A stretch of 17,149 nt of DNA from JADJQU01 sp035490315 (GTDB lineage: Bacteria > Planctomycetota > UBA1135 > GCA-002686595): assembly GCA_035490315.1 (NCBI GenBank), contig DATHET010000004.1, forward strand, positions 1 to 17,149, given 5' to 3'. Below the pieces are notes generated by a model that was not told the DNA's origin, did not search any database, and saw only the letters and a list, made by a program, of their open reading frames with translations. The position numbers and the translations under genes are program-made. This document shows, piece after piece, positions 6,924 through 14,767 of this stretch (positions are counted from its first letter, which is position 1; each line of letters begins with the position of its first letter).

Positions 6924-7610
6924 TTACTTTTTCGCGCCAGCGAGTTCCGGCTTCGGCGCCGCGAGATCGCGCTTGTTGAGATAGAAGGCGACGCGCTCGT
7001 ACTCATTGTGTTTGCCGCGTTCGGCGACTTCCTCCTCCGTTTTCGGCGGCGGAACGATGACTTTTTCGCCCACCTTCCAGTTGACGGGGCAGGCGCAGCC
7101 GTTGGCGTCCGCGGTCTGCAGAGCTTCCACCAGGCGCTTGATCTCGTCGATGTTGCGGCCGACGTTCATCGGGTAGTAGACCAGCGCGCGAACGACCCCC
7201 TTGGGATCGATCACGAACACGGCGCGCACCGTGGCGGTCGCCGAGGCACCCGGATGCAGCATGCCGTAGAGCTTCGACACGTTCATGTCGATGTCGGCGA
7301 TCATCGGGTACTTGATCTCGGTTCCCATCTTCTCGCGAAGATCCTCGCGCCAGGCGAGGTGGCTGTGGATCGAGTCGATCGAGAGTCCGATCAGCTTGAC
7401 GCCGAGCGCGTCGAACTCCGCTTGCCTTTTCGCGAACTCGACCAGCTCGGTCGAGCAGACGGGTGTGAAATCGGCAGGGTGGCTGAAGAGGATGACCCAC
7501 TTGCCTGTCCGCCACTTCGTGAACTCCAGCGGACCTTGCGTCGTGGTGGCCGTGAAGTCGGGGGCGGGATCACCGATGCGCGGGATGCCGCCGGTTGTCG
7601 TCTCGGACAT
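6924..7610 (-). CDS. Peroxiredoxin, Prx6-type (AhpC/TSA family)
   Basis: Reduces hydrogen peroxide and organic hydroperoxides with a peroxidatic cysteine; cytoplasmic. The 228-aa length and long C-terminal domain are typical of the Prx6 group. The active site is HPADFTPVCSTE (44-55) with C52 and T49, and the supporting arginine is R129 in TVRAVFVIDP (127-136). The C-terminal dimer domain contains NWKVGEKVIVPPPKTEEE (177-194). Just before it sits GCACP (171-175); C172 and C174 could serve as resolving cysteines, as in archaeal 2-Cys members of this group, whereas many bacterial relatives lack them. The ATG at 7610 begins the conserved domain; an upstream extension to 7679 is not domain-like. 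Upstream is a leader of about 60 nt with a TAGAAT box. A ferritin-like gene lies 87 bp upstream on the same strand, consistent with a stress-related pair. Confidence 0.95.
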   Translation of the reverse strand: MSETTTGGIPRIGDPAPDFTATTTQGPLEFTKWRTGKWVILFSHPADFTPVCSTELVEFAKRQAEFDALGVKLIGLSIDSIHSHLAWREDLREKMGTEIKYPMIADIDMNVSKLYGMLHPGASATATVRAVFVIDPKGVVRALVYYPMNVGRNIDEIKRLVEALQTADANGCACPVNWKVGEKVIVPPPKTEEEVAERGKHNEYERVAFYLNKRDLAAPKPELAGAKK

Positions 7611-7649
7611 GATGGATACCTGTGTTTTGGAAGATTGAGGGTCGGGTGT

Positions 7650-7683
7650 CGAGCGTAGGCTCGCTTGAAGTGCCGGCATTCTA
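7650..7683 (-). promoter_or_regulatory. Candidate promoter and leader hairpin of the peroxiredoxin gene
   Basis: On the minus strand TAGAAT (7683 down to 7678) matches the -10 consensus at five of six bases, giving a leader of about 60 nt before the ATG at 7610. Just inside the leader CGAGC and GCTCG (7650-7654 and 7659-7663) form a 5-bp stem with a 4-nt loop. A convincing -35 box is not visible. The hairpin could alternatively mark the end of the upstream transcript. Confidence 0.4.
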
Positions 7684-7697
7684 GCCAGCTCGGGAAT

Positions 7698-8174
7698 CTA
7701 GAGCCCCGCGCCGCGCGGCAGATCGAGCCAGGGCTGCAAAGCGTGGGCGCGCCGCAACTTGAAGGCGCTCATCTCCCCGCAGGCCCGGGCCAGCTCGAAC
7801 TCCCCCACCGCGGCCAGGTACTCGTGGAACTGCGCATACCAGCGCGAGGCCGTGGTCTCGGCCTCGGCGCAGATGCGCAGCACCAGCCTGCGGCCGGTCA
7901 AGGGCGACAGCGCGGCCAAGCCCCAGGCCAGGATGCGCCGGCGACGACTTTTCGACACGGGCGCTTCGCCCAGCGCTTGCATCACGGCGCGCAGCCGAGC
8001 GATCTGCGCTGCTTCGTCGGCGTGAAGGCGCTCGAGCAGGCTGCGCAGCTCCGCGTGGTCCACGCGCTGCATCAAGTGCCGGTAGATCGCCTGCGATCCG
8101 AATTCGGCGAGCAGAGCGCGCCGCATGTCCTCGAGGAGTGCCGCGTCGCCGGGGCGCTTGAGGACAGTTGTCAC
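7698..8174 (-). CDS. Ferritin-like helical protein
   Basis: A 158-aa, largely alpha-helical protein with the spacing of a ferritin-like four-helix bundle. Candidate metal ligands are E24 in LLAEFGSQAIYRHL (21-34), E54 in HADEAAQ (51-57), E104/E106 in ICAEAETTASRWY (101-113), and E134 with H144 in GEMSAFKLRRAH (133-144). In COQ7- and rubrerythrin-like proteins the second and fourth helices carry ExxH; here E54 is followed by Q57 and the histidine of the last helix is displaced, so di-iron binding is uncertain. A basic stretch SKSRRRR (74-80) and the hydrophobic segment that follows break the bundle between helices 2 and 3. The start is GTG at 8174, 6 bp after the aminopeptidase stop, hence probably the same operon; an ATG at 8126 is an alternative. 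It precedes peroxiredoxin. Family is moderately sure, function unknown. Confidence 0.6.
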   Translation of the reverse strand: MTTVLKRPGDAALLEDMRRALLAEFGSQAIYRHLMQRVDHAELRSLLERLHADEAAQIARLRAVMQALGEAPVSKSRRRRILAWGLAALSPLTGRRLVLRICAEAETTASRWYAQFHEYLAAVGEFELARACGEMSAFKLRRAHALQPWLDLPRGAGL

Positions 8175-8180
8175 AGGAGG

Positions 8181-10694
8181 CTAAATCGCTTTGGCCCAGG
8201 GAGCGCGCAGGACCGCTTCGACGGCGCGCCGCTGGCGTGGATCGACGAGCCTGGGATAGGCGCGGCGCAGCGCGGGAATCGCGTGCGGATCCTGGAAAGC
8301 CTGCAGGGCTTCGATGGCCGCGCTGCGCAAGCGGTAGTCCGGATCTTCGAGCAGCGCTTCGATCTGCATGCGGATGTCGGGTCGCGCGTGAGCCGCGCGC
8401 CCGAGACCGCGCACCGCGGCTTCGCGAGCTTGCGGAGAGGACTTGGCCCCGAACGCGATGCGCGAGAGCTCGTCCACGACTCGATCGTCCTTCAATCCCG
8501 CGAAGCTGTCGAGCACTCCGTACTGGAGCACGTCGTGCGGCGACGTGACTTCGAATTGAGCGGTCAGGATCTCGAAAGCCGATTCCGGCTTCGCCTGTGC
8601 TTCCAAGGCGACGGCGGCGGCCATCGTGGACCAGCTGAAACCCGCCTGGTACTGCTCGCGCGCGAAGTCCGCGAGCCGCTCGTCGGGACAGAAGGCCGCG
8701 AGTCCCTGCAGAGCCGCGACACGCACGGAACTCTCCGCGTCGTTCGCGGCTGCATCCATCAGCGGGCCGCGGCCGAAGCTTGGCGCCAGGCTGGCCAGGG
8801 CGCGCGCGGCGGCGACGCGAACGGCGGGCAGCGCGTCCTCGGCAAGCCTGCCCTCGATCACTCCGACGAACACGGCGCGTGCGCGATCGTTCTTGCCTTC
8901 CCGCGCGAGCCGGCCGAGCACGCCGAGCGCCTCGATGCGGGCGAGGGGATGGCTCGAGCCCTCGGCGATCGCCACCCATTCGCTGCCGCCGCGCTCGCTC
9001 GAGCTGCGCGCGACGAGCCAACCGTGGGGATCGAAGAGCACCCAGCGCGGCCGCAGCGGCGCGTCGAAGCTGAAGCTCGACTTGCGCTTGTCGATCGCGA
9101 CGCGCTCGATCTTCGGCTCCGCGGATTCGCCGCGGCTCGGCATGATCTCGAGCTCCGCGGGCGTGCGAAAGACCTCCGGCGTCCCGTCGGCGACGGCCTG
9201 GATCTGCTCGACCGACACCACCAGCTTGTGCGTGGCCTCGTCCCACTCCCAGCTCATCGCGAACTCGGGGTAGCCCTTGGTGTAGAACCACTGCCGGAAG
9301 AACCTCGAGAGGTCGCGTCCGCTGGCCGCCTCCATCGACTGCCGGAAATCCTCGGTCGTGACCGAAGTTCCGCGGTGCTCGGTGAAGTAGCGGCGCACTC
9401 CGGCGAAGAAAGCTTCATCGCCGAGCTCGAAACGCAGCTGGTGCAGCCGGCTCGCCCCGCCCGGATAGGCGTGCCCCGTGACGAACAGGTCCATCGGATC
9501 GCGGTACACGTCGTGGACCATCGGACGGCGCGCGGGCCCGACGTCGAGGTTCAAGTAGCCGTCGCGAGTCGCGGCCATCGACACTTCGAAGGCCTCGCGG
9601 CCCTTGGACGACTCGACGTACAGCTCGTTCGCGTACGTTGCCCATCCCTCGTTGAGCCAGATGTGCGACCAGTCGCGACAGGTCAGGAGATCGCCGAACC
9701 ACTGGTGAGCGGCTTCGTGCGCGATCAATCCAAACGCGGGATTGTCGCGAGCTCCGCGCTCGTCGGTCAGCCAGGTATCGGTCAAGGTCGTGGCCGAGAT
9801 GTTCTCCATGCCGCCGAATTGAAAATTGGCGACGGCGGCCTGGCTGTACTTCGCGTAGGGATAGCGAACGCCGGTCAGCTTGGAGAGAAACTCCAGCACC
9901 TTGGGCGTCTGTGCGAAGCGCGCGCTCATGAACGGCTCGAGCTTCGGATCGGCGAGGTACACCAGCGGAATGCCGTCCCACTCGGCCGTCTGCGTCGAAA
10001 AATCGCCGGCGACCAGCGTCGTGAGATAGGCCGGGTGCGGCGTGCTCATGCGCCAGCGCTCGAGCGCGCGATCCTTGGCGAGCTCGCGGCGCTCCACGCG
10101 CTCGCCCGCCGCGACCGAGGTCCATTTCGCGGGCATGATCACCGCGACCTCGCTGGTGGCGCGGTCGTCGGGGCGGTCGAAGCAGGGAAACCAGCCGCGC
10201 GATTCCTCGCATTCGCCCTGCGTGAACACCTGCGTCGCGGCGCCGTTCTCGAAGTCGTTGAAGTACAGGCCGCGCCGCGGAGCGCCGTCGTAAATGACGG
10301 TGAACTCGGTGAAATCGCCAACGCGCAATCCGCGCTCGAGCTGGATCGTGAGCAGGCCGTCCTCGTGGGTGAACTCCAGGGGCTCGCCGCGCTCGCCTTC
10401 GACCGTGCGCACGTCGAGGTCGACGAAATCGAGCTCGATCTCCTTGACGGGTCGCGAGCGAGGCCCGACGCGGATCCGCGCGCGTCCCGAGATCCGTCGC
10501 GCCACGGGATCGAGCTCGATCTCGAGCGCATAGTGCTCGACGTCGAACCGCGATTCGCGCACCTCGTGCGAGCGTTCCGCGGGAATGGCGCCGCCGAAGG
10601 TGCCGGTCGTGCTGCAGCCCGCGGCGAGCGAAAGAAGCAGGGCCCAGCTTCCGATCCGACTCGAAGTACCTCTGCCCTGGACACGTGCGCTCAT
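8181..10694 (-). CDS. M1-family zinc aminopeptidase, predicted lipoprotein, HEAT-like C-terminus
   Basis: An 837-aa exported metallopeptidase of the aminopeptidase N type that should remove N-terminal residues from peptides outside the cytoplasm. The signal ends in a lipobox, LAAGC with C27, predicting a lipid anchor. Next comes the N-terminal beta-domain (about 45-230), then the catalytic domain with GGMEN (294-298), zinc site HEAAH (326-330) and third ligand E349 in NEGWATY, and the transition-state tyrosine Y410 in AYPGGASRLHQLR. The final part (about 570-837) is built of alanine-rich HEAT-like repeats that contain matches such as LARIEALGVLGRLAREG and VRVAAARALASL. All catalytic residues expected are present. 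Start at ATG 10694; it diverges from a plus-strand gene across 64 bp. The downstream ferritin-like gene follows after 6 bp. Confidence 0.93.
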   Translation of the reverse strand: MSARVQGRGTSSRIGSWALLLSLAAGCSTTGTFGGAIPAERSHEVRESRFDVEHYALEIELDPVARRISGRARIRVGPRSRPVKEIELDFVDLDVRTVEGERGEPLEFTHEDGLLTIQLERGLRVGDFTEFTVIYDGAPRRGLYFNDFENGAATQVFTQGECEESRGWFPCFDRPDDRATSEVAVIMPAKWTSVAAGERVERRELAKDRALERWRMSTPHPAYLTTLVAGDFSTQTAEWDGIPLVYLADPKLEPFMSARFAQTPKVLEFLSKLTGVRYPYAKYSQAAVANFQFGGMENISATTLTDTWLTDERGARDNPAFGLIAHEAAHQWFGDLLTCRDWSHIWLNEGWATYANELYVESSKGREAFEVSMAATRDGYLNLDVGPARRPMVHDVYRDPMDLFVTGHAYPGGASRLHQLRFELGDEAFFAGVRRYFTEHRGTSVTTEDFRQSMEAASGRDLSRFFRQWFYTKGYPEFAMSWEWDEATHKLVVSVEQIQAVADGTPEVFRTPAELEIMPSRGESAEPKIERVAIDKRKSSFSFDAPLRPRWVLFDPHGWLVARSSSERGGSEWVAIAEGSSHPLARIEALGVLGRLAREGKNDRARAVFVGVIEGRLAEDALPAVRVAAARALASLAPSFGRGPLMDAAANDAESSVRVAALQGLAAFCPDERLADFAREQYQAGFSWSTMAAAVALEAQAKPESAFEILTAQFEVTSPHDVLQYGVLDSFAGLKDDRVVDELSRIAFGAKSSPQAREAAVRGLGRAAHARPDIRMQIEALLEDPDYRLRSAAIEALQAFQDPHAIPALRRAYPRLVDPRQRRAVEAVLRAPWAKAI

Positions 10695-10758
10695 CGTTGC
10701 CGGAGCTTAACCCGGCGGCGGTTGCCGTCCGACTCCTGGATCGCGAAACTCGTGAGCC
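10695..10758. promoter_or_regulatory. Divergent intergenic region with a possible plus-strand promoter
   Basis: Sixty-four bp separate the divergent starts of the M1 peptidase gene and the 263-aa gene. TTGCCG (10722-10727) and GAAACT (10745-10750) are 17 bp apart on the plus strand and would start transcription almost at the ATG at 10759. The same GAAACT appears at the NUDIX promoter. I see no equally good minus-strand pair. Confidence 0.3.
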
Positions 10759-11550
10759 ATGGATTTCCTGCTCGAGTGCATCGGCTTTCCGCCGGATCAG
10801 GATCTCCACGCCCTGGCGCAGATCGCGCGCGAGCGCGGAGAGCGTCTGCCTTGGCGCGGCGCGGCAGGCGAGCACCTGCGGCTCGCGCTCGGGTCAGGAC
10901 TGGAAGTGCGCCTCGATCGCGCCAGCCCGCTCGCTGCCTGGTCGCTGACGCCCTGGTACCAGTCGGCGCGCCGCGTTCGCGTGGCGCTGGATCGGATCGC
11001 CTTCCCCGCGGACGCGCCGGATGACGCGCTGGTCTCAGGATGGGCCAACCCGCCGGTGGACGACCAGCCCGATGCGCCCGATCCGGATTCGTATCCCATG
11101 CGCGCCCTGCTCAGCGACGCGCGGCGCTTGCCGAGGACCCTGCAGCGCGGGCACGTGCTCGCCATGTCGCTCGCGGGCTTCGCGCTCGAAGTGACCTACG
11201 TCGGTCCCGACAGTGGCGCGCGCGATCCTCTGATCCTCGGACTGCCCTACGCAGCCGCGATCGAGGCCCTCGGCGGCTCGGACGACCCCGGCGGATGCCT
11301 CGAGGTGTCGCTGCGCGTTCGCAGCGTGGTGCGGCTCGAGAATCCCTTGACGCAGCGGCGCGTCGAGCTGCTCGAGGTCGAGACGCCGGGCCGAGCCTTG
11401 CCGTTCTTCGTCAGCCCCTGGCAATTGGAGATCGACCGCCTGCCGCCGCCGCGCTCGGGCTGGCGCATCGAGGGCACCTTCTACGTCTGCGGGCGGATCG
11501 CCGGCGGGCTCGGCGGACCGAGCCAGAGAGTGGGTGAGTCGTTTGGGTGA
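10759..11550 (+). CDS. Protein of unknown function, 263 aa
   Basis: I do not recognise this protein. It begins MDFLLECIGFPPDQDLHAL and has no signal peptide or membrane segment, so it is probably cytoplasmic. Residues 1-90 contain a small helix followed by strands (GEHLRLALGSGLEVRLD), then an acidic, proline-rich linker (about 93-113). The C-terminal half (about 130-250) is beta-rich, with GFALEVTYVGP, GGCLEVSLRVRSVVRLENP and SPWQLEIDRLPPPRSGW. It ends with GTFYVCGRIAGGL, which could form the last strands of a barrel. W, P, R and E are frequent. Codon use resembles neighbouring genes, and the opposite strand gives only lower-quality frames. It diverges from the M1 peptidase and converges with the HExxH gene with one base between stops. 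A planctomycete-restricted family is a guess. Confidence 0.65.
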   Translation: MDFLLECIGFPPDQDLHALAQIARERGERLPWRGAAGEHLRLALGSGLEVRLDRASPLAAWSLTPWYQSARRVRVALDRIAFPADAPDDALVSGWANPPVDDQPDAPDPDSYPMRALLSDARRLPRTLQRGHVLAMSLAGFALEVTYVGPDSGARDPLILGLPYAAAIEALGGSDDPGGCLEVSLRVRSVVRLENPLTQRRVELLEVETPGRALPFFVSPWQLEIDRLPPPRSGWRIEGTFYVCGRIAGGLGGPSQRVGESFG

Positions 11551-11551
11551 C

Positions 11552-12901
11552 CTACTTGCTCGCAATGGTCTCGAACACGCCCTTCAAGTCATCAGCTTTC
11601 GCGCCGTAGCCGAGCTCGATCACGACTTCGCGAGAAGTTCCATAGCGGACAGCAGCCGATGTCAGCCTGCTCTTTCCTCCGGCGAGCCTGGTCAGGCCGG
11701 GCTTGAGTGCGGGGACGACCGTGCTCGCAGCCCCGTAGAACTCTGCGGCATCGCGCTCGCTGTCCCAGACCGTCAGCCAACGGATCGCTCGTGCCTTCTC
11801 GCCCTCGCCCAGTAGCACAAGCTCATCGCCGCCCCAGCCGGTTGCCGGGGGTGAAGTGAAAGTGACTCCGGCAACGTTGGCAACTTCTCCCGGCCCGTCG
11901 AATTCCCGCTGCGCGGGCGCCACGCACCAGATCGCGATCCCGAGCTCTCCGAAAGTATCGCGGCGCAACACGGCCCAGTCGCCCGGCAGTGCAGAGCACA
12001 CCTGTTCCACTGCGATCGGCTCGTCGCGCGGATCGCTCCAGTACTTTTCAGGGTGCAGGACCTGCTCCGTGGATTTTGGCGGTGCACGGAAGGCGCGGTC
12101 GAGGTCAGAGCTCGCAGGCGGATTCTTCAAGCCCACCTGCAAGTTCTCATTGCGACCCAAGAATGCAGCTCCAGTCGTGTAGCTGCCAAGCAGCGGCTTC
12201 CACAGGATCGTCGGGGAGTGAGCCATCGCCGCTGACTGCTCTTCGATCTGACCCAACATGCCGAGCATTTCCATCGGCTTGAGGTGGTCCGCCATCCATC
12301 GCGCCTGGACTACGGTCCCGCTGCCTTCGACGACTGCGTGGTAAGCCAGGCCAGCGTCGGTGCGTTCGGCGAGCTTCTCCATCGACCCGCCGATGTCGTA
12401 GAGCTGATCGTCGAGTGCGTGACCGAGTTCGTGGGCCAGCACAGTCTTCGCCATTGCCATCGGGCAGTTCTCCATCAAGAAGAACATCTTCGATTTCGGG
12501 TCATAGAACCCGCCGACCTGGTCCTTGAGCAGTCGTAGCTCCTCCTGGAGCATGTCCATATCCGGGGGGATCAAGGCGAGCATGCGGAGGACCGTCTCGT
12601 CGGCTTTTCGTCTGGCGGGGGGCGCCATCGCGCTTTCGAAATCGAGCGCATAAGCGACGAACTGCTCCTTCGAGGAAAGCTTCACGGGCACGTCGGCCTT
12701 GAACTTCACGCCGCGCAATTGCTCGACGTCCTTCTGGATCTCGTGACTGGTCGCCTCGAGCTTCTCTTGCGTCCAGGTCTCCTGGGTCGCGCGGTCCTGC
12801 GCTGGAGCCGCCGTCCCGAGCAGCGCGCTGGCGAGCAAGGCGAAACCCGGGATCAGAGCGTTCTGGCCGCTCCTGGATGATTGGCTGGTCGTGATGCGCA
12901 T
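11552..12901 (-). CDS. Exported HExxH putative zinc metallopeptidase
   Basis: A 449-aa protein with a signal-like N-terminus (hydrophobic 16-33, ending near AAPAQ), so it is probably periplasmic or secreted. A helical region leads to GFYDPKSKMFFLME (131-144), then the metal-binding helix TVLAHELGHALDDQLYD (153-169) with HELGH at 157-161. A conserved-looking YHAVVEGSGTVVQARWM (187-203) supplies E192 as the likely third zinc ligand, as in gluzincins. This combination resembles uncharacterised bacterial proteins that read YDPxTKxLYV...AHELxHALQDQ. The N-terminal methionine at 12901 is backed by AGGAG 4 nt upstream, one of few clear Shine-Dalgarno sites here. The C-terminal half (about 260-449) is unassigned. 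Three of four 60-base lines I counted are 52-57 percent GC, lower than neighbouring genes. It faces the 263-aa gene with one base between stops. Confidence 0.75.
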   Translation of the reverse strand: MRITTSQSSRSGQNALIPGFALLASALLGTAAPAQDRATQETWTQEKLEATSHEIQKDVEQLRGVKFKADVPVKLSSKEQFVAYALDFESAMAPPARRKADETVLRMLALIPPDMDMLQEELRLLKDQVGGFYDPKSKMFFLMENCPMAMAKTVLAHELGHALDDQLYDIGGSMEKLAERTDAGLAYHAVVEGSGTVVQARWMADHLKPMEMLGMLGQIEEQSAAMAHSPTILWKPLLGSYTTGAAFLGRNENLQVGLKNPPASSDLDRAFRAPPKSTEQVLHPEKYWSDPRDEPIAVEQVCSALPGDWAVLRRDTFGELGIAIWCVAPAQREFDGPGEVANVAGVTFTSPPATGWGGDELVLLGEGEKARAIRWLTVWDSERDAAEFYGAASTVVPALKPGLTRLAGGKSRLTSAAVRYGTSREVVIELGYGAKADDLKGVFETIASK

Positions 12902-13138
12902 GGGACTCCTGTGGAAAGACTGCGAGCGCGGATCCTAAGCGCGCCGGGGATGGGGTTCCTGCTCGAAGTCCGCCAATGCAGGTACGGATCGAGTAGCCGA
13001 TCGCGCTCGACGATTGCGCAGGAGAGCCATGCGCCGCTAGGCTCCTGCCTCAGTCCCCGCGCGGGACCGCGCCGGCCCCCGCCCGCGCGCCACCACGGTC
13101 CCTCGGTCGGCTTCGCAGCCGGCCCGTGAGCAGAACTC
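12902..13138. promoter_or_regulatory. Divergent intergenic region with three hairpins before the symporter
   Basis: This 237-bp gap separates the HExxH gene (-) from the symporter operon (+) and contains no convincing gene. On the symporter side are three short inverted repeats: CAGGAG/CTCCTG (13019-13024 with 13042-13047), GTCCC/GGGAC (13053-13057 with 13063-13067) and CGGCT/AGCCG (13108-13112 with 13117-13121). They could lie in the symporter leader, but no T tract or known riboswitch core is visible. I could not place -35/-10 boxes with confidence. Confidence 0.35.
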
Positions 13139-14752
13139 ATGTCGCAGCAGAAACAGGAATGGGGCAGCCGGCTGGGAGTGATCCTCGCGGTGTCCGGATC
13201 TGCGGTCGGCCTCGGGAACTTCCTGCGCTTCCCAGGCCAGGCGGCTCAGCACGGCGGCGGCGCCTTCATGATCCCCTACTTCTGCGCCCTGCTCTTCCTC
13301 GGCATCCCGATCGGATGGGCCGAGTGGACGATGGGTCGGTACGGCGGGCGCAAGGGATTCCACTCGGCGCCGGCGATCATGGGCGTGGTCGGTCGCGGTG
13401 CGATCGCGCGCTATCTCGGGATCGTCGGGGTGCTGATCCCTCTCGCCGTCTACTTCTATTACGTGTTCATCGAAGGCTGGTGCCTGGCCTACGCGTGGGA
13501 ATACGCGAAAGCGATCTTTGGCGGCACGGCCATGGGCATCGATCCGAAAGCGGCGATCGACGTCCAATCGGCGAGCTCGGCCACGTTCTTCACGAATTTC
13601 ACCGGCAAGGCATCCGACGGCGTGATGCTCGGCGGCTCGATCGTGGAGAGCGTCGTCTTCTGGGCCATCGTGTTTGCGCTGAACGTCTGGTTCGTGTTCC
13701 GCGGACTCTCGAAGGGCATTGAGAAGTTCTGCTCGTGGGCCATGCCGGCGATGGCGGTCTGTGCGCTGATCGTGTTGTTCCGCGTGCTCACGCTGCCGCC
13801 GAATCCGACCAATCCCGACCAGAACGTCCTGACGGGCCTGGGATACATGTGGAACGCGGACTTCGACGCGCTCAAGGATCCAGGCACCTGGCTCGCCGCC
13901 GCAGGCCAGATCTTCTTCAGCCTGTCGGTCGGCTTCGGTGTGATCATCAACTACGCGTCGTACATGAAACGCAAGGACGACCTGGTCCTCTCTGGGCTGA
14001 CGGCGTCGGCGACCAACGAGCTGTTCGAAGTCGGCTTCGGCGGCATGATCACGCTGACCAGCGCCTTCATCTTCCTCGGAGCGACGGGCACAGCCGCGGC
14101 AGTCGCGACAGGTTCCTTCGGCCTGGGTTTCACGACCCTGCCGGTGGTCTTCGCGCACATGCCGGCGGGCAACATCATCGGCATGCTGTGGTTCTTCATG
14201 CTGTTCCTGGCGGCGATCACGAGCTCGCTCTCGATGCTGCAGCCGTCGATGGCATTCGTCGAGGAAGCCCTGGGCACAACGCGCCTGAAAGCCACGGCGA
14301 TCATCACCGTGGTCGCCCTGATCGGATCGCTGTGGGTGATCTGGTTCTCCAAGGACCTCGCCGCGCTCGGCACCATCGACAACTGGGTCGGCACGTTCCT
14401 GATCGTCGTCCTCGCCGCCGTCCAGGTGATCTGCTTCGGCTGGGTCTTCGGCATGGAACGCGGGATGAAGGAAGCTCATGAAGGAGCCGCGTTGCGCATC
14501 CCGCGCTTCATGCACTTCATCATCAAGTTCGTCGCGCCTGCCTACTTGCTGACGATGATCGGCGTGTTCTGCATCAAGGACGACAACTTGCCCGCGTGGA
14601 TCCGAAGCGCGAGCAACAACCCCGTCGAGCGCAACACATTGATCCTCATCGGGCTCGTGATCGCCTTTCTCTGCATCCTCACTCACATCGGCACGAAACG
14701 CTGGCGCGCGGCCGGACTCGACGTCGACGGCAATTCGCCGCCCAACGATTGA
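13139..14752 (+). CDS. Sodium:neurotransmitter symporter family (SNF/NSS) transporter
   Basis: A 537-aa inner-membrane protein that should couple sodium entry to uptake of an amino acid or similar amine. The first transmembrane helix and its unwound substrate site read AVGLGNFLRFPGQAAQHGGG (about 22-41), the hallmark of the family. Further hydrophobic helices follow throughout, with FSLSVGFGVIINYASYMKRKDD around 260-281 corresponding to the family's helix-6 region, and about 12 helices in total. It lacks the long N- and C-terminal tails of animal members. The 48-aa MetS-type gene 15 bp downstream identifies it as a two-component NSS system of the kind exemplified by MetP-MetS in Corynebacterium glutamicum, which imports methionine and alanine; that substrate is inference here. 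Start ATG 13139. It heads an apparent operon with metS, an aminotransferase and a peptidase. Confidence 0.94.
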   Translation: MSQQKQEWGSRLGVILAVSGSAVGLGNFLRFPGQAAQHGGGAFMIPYFCALLFLGIPIGWAEWTMGRYGGRKGFHSAPAIMGVVGRGAIARYLGIVGVLIPLAVYFYYVFIEGWCLAYAWEYAKAIFGGTAMGIDPKAAIDVQSASSATFFTNFTGKASDGVMLGGSIVESVVFWAIVFALNVWFVFRGLSKGIEKFCSWAMPAMAVCALIVLFRVLTLPPNPTNPDQNVLTGLGYMWNADFDALKDPGTWLAAAGQIFFSLSVGFGVIINYASYMKRKDDLVLSGLTASATNELFEVGFGGMITLTSAFIFLGATGTAAAVATGSFGLGFTTLPVVFAHMPAGNIIGMLWFFMLFLAAITSSLSMLQPSMAFVEEALGTTRLKATAIITVVALIGSLWVIWFSKDLAALGTIDNWVGTFLIVVLAAVQVICFGWVFGMERGMKEAHEGAALRIPRFMHFIIKFVAPAYLLTMIGVFCIKDDNLPAWIRSASNNPVERNTLILIGLVIAFLCILTHIGTKRWRAAGLDVDGNSPPND

Positions 14753-14767
14753 ACCAGGAGATCGAAC

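Noticed and set aside
7665..11024. A 1119-codon plus-strand open frame opposite the ferritin-like and M1 genes
   Set aside because: It is arginine- and glycine-rich with no recognisable fold and spans several real minus-strand genes with catalytic motifs.
12902..13138. A glycine or SAM riboswitch ahead of the amino-acid transporter
   Set aside because: I looked for the conserved cores of these classes and did not find them; only generic hairpins are present.
12853..13140. Open frames of 82-95 codons in the divergent gap before the symporter
   Set aside because: They are short, arginine- and proline-rich and lack ribosome sites or motifs; the DNA is better explained as a regulatory gap.
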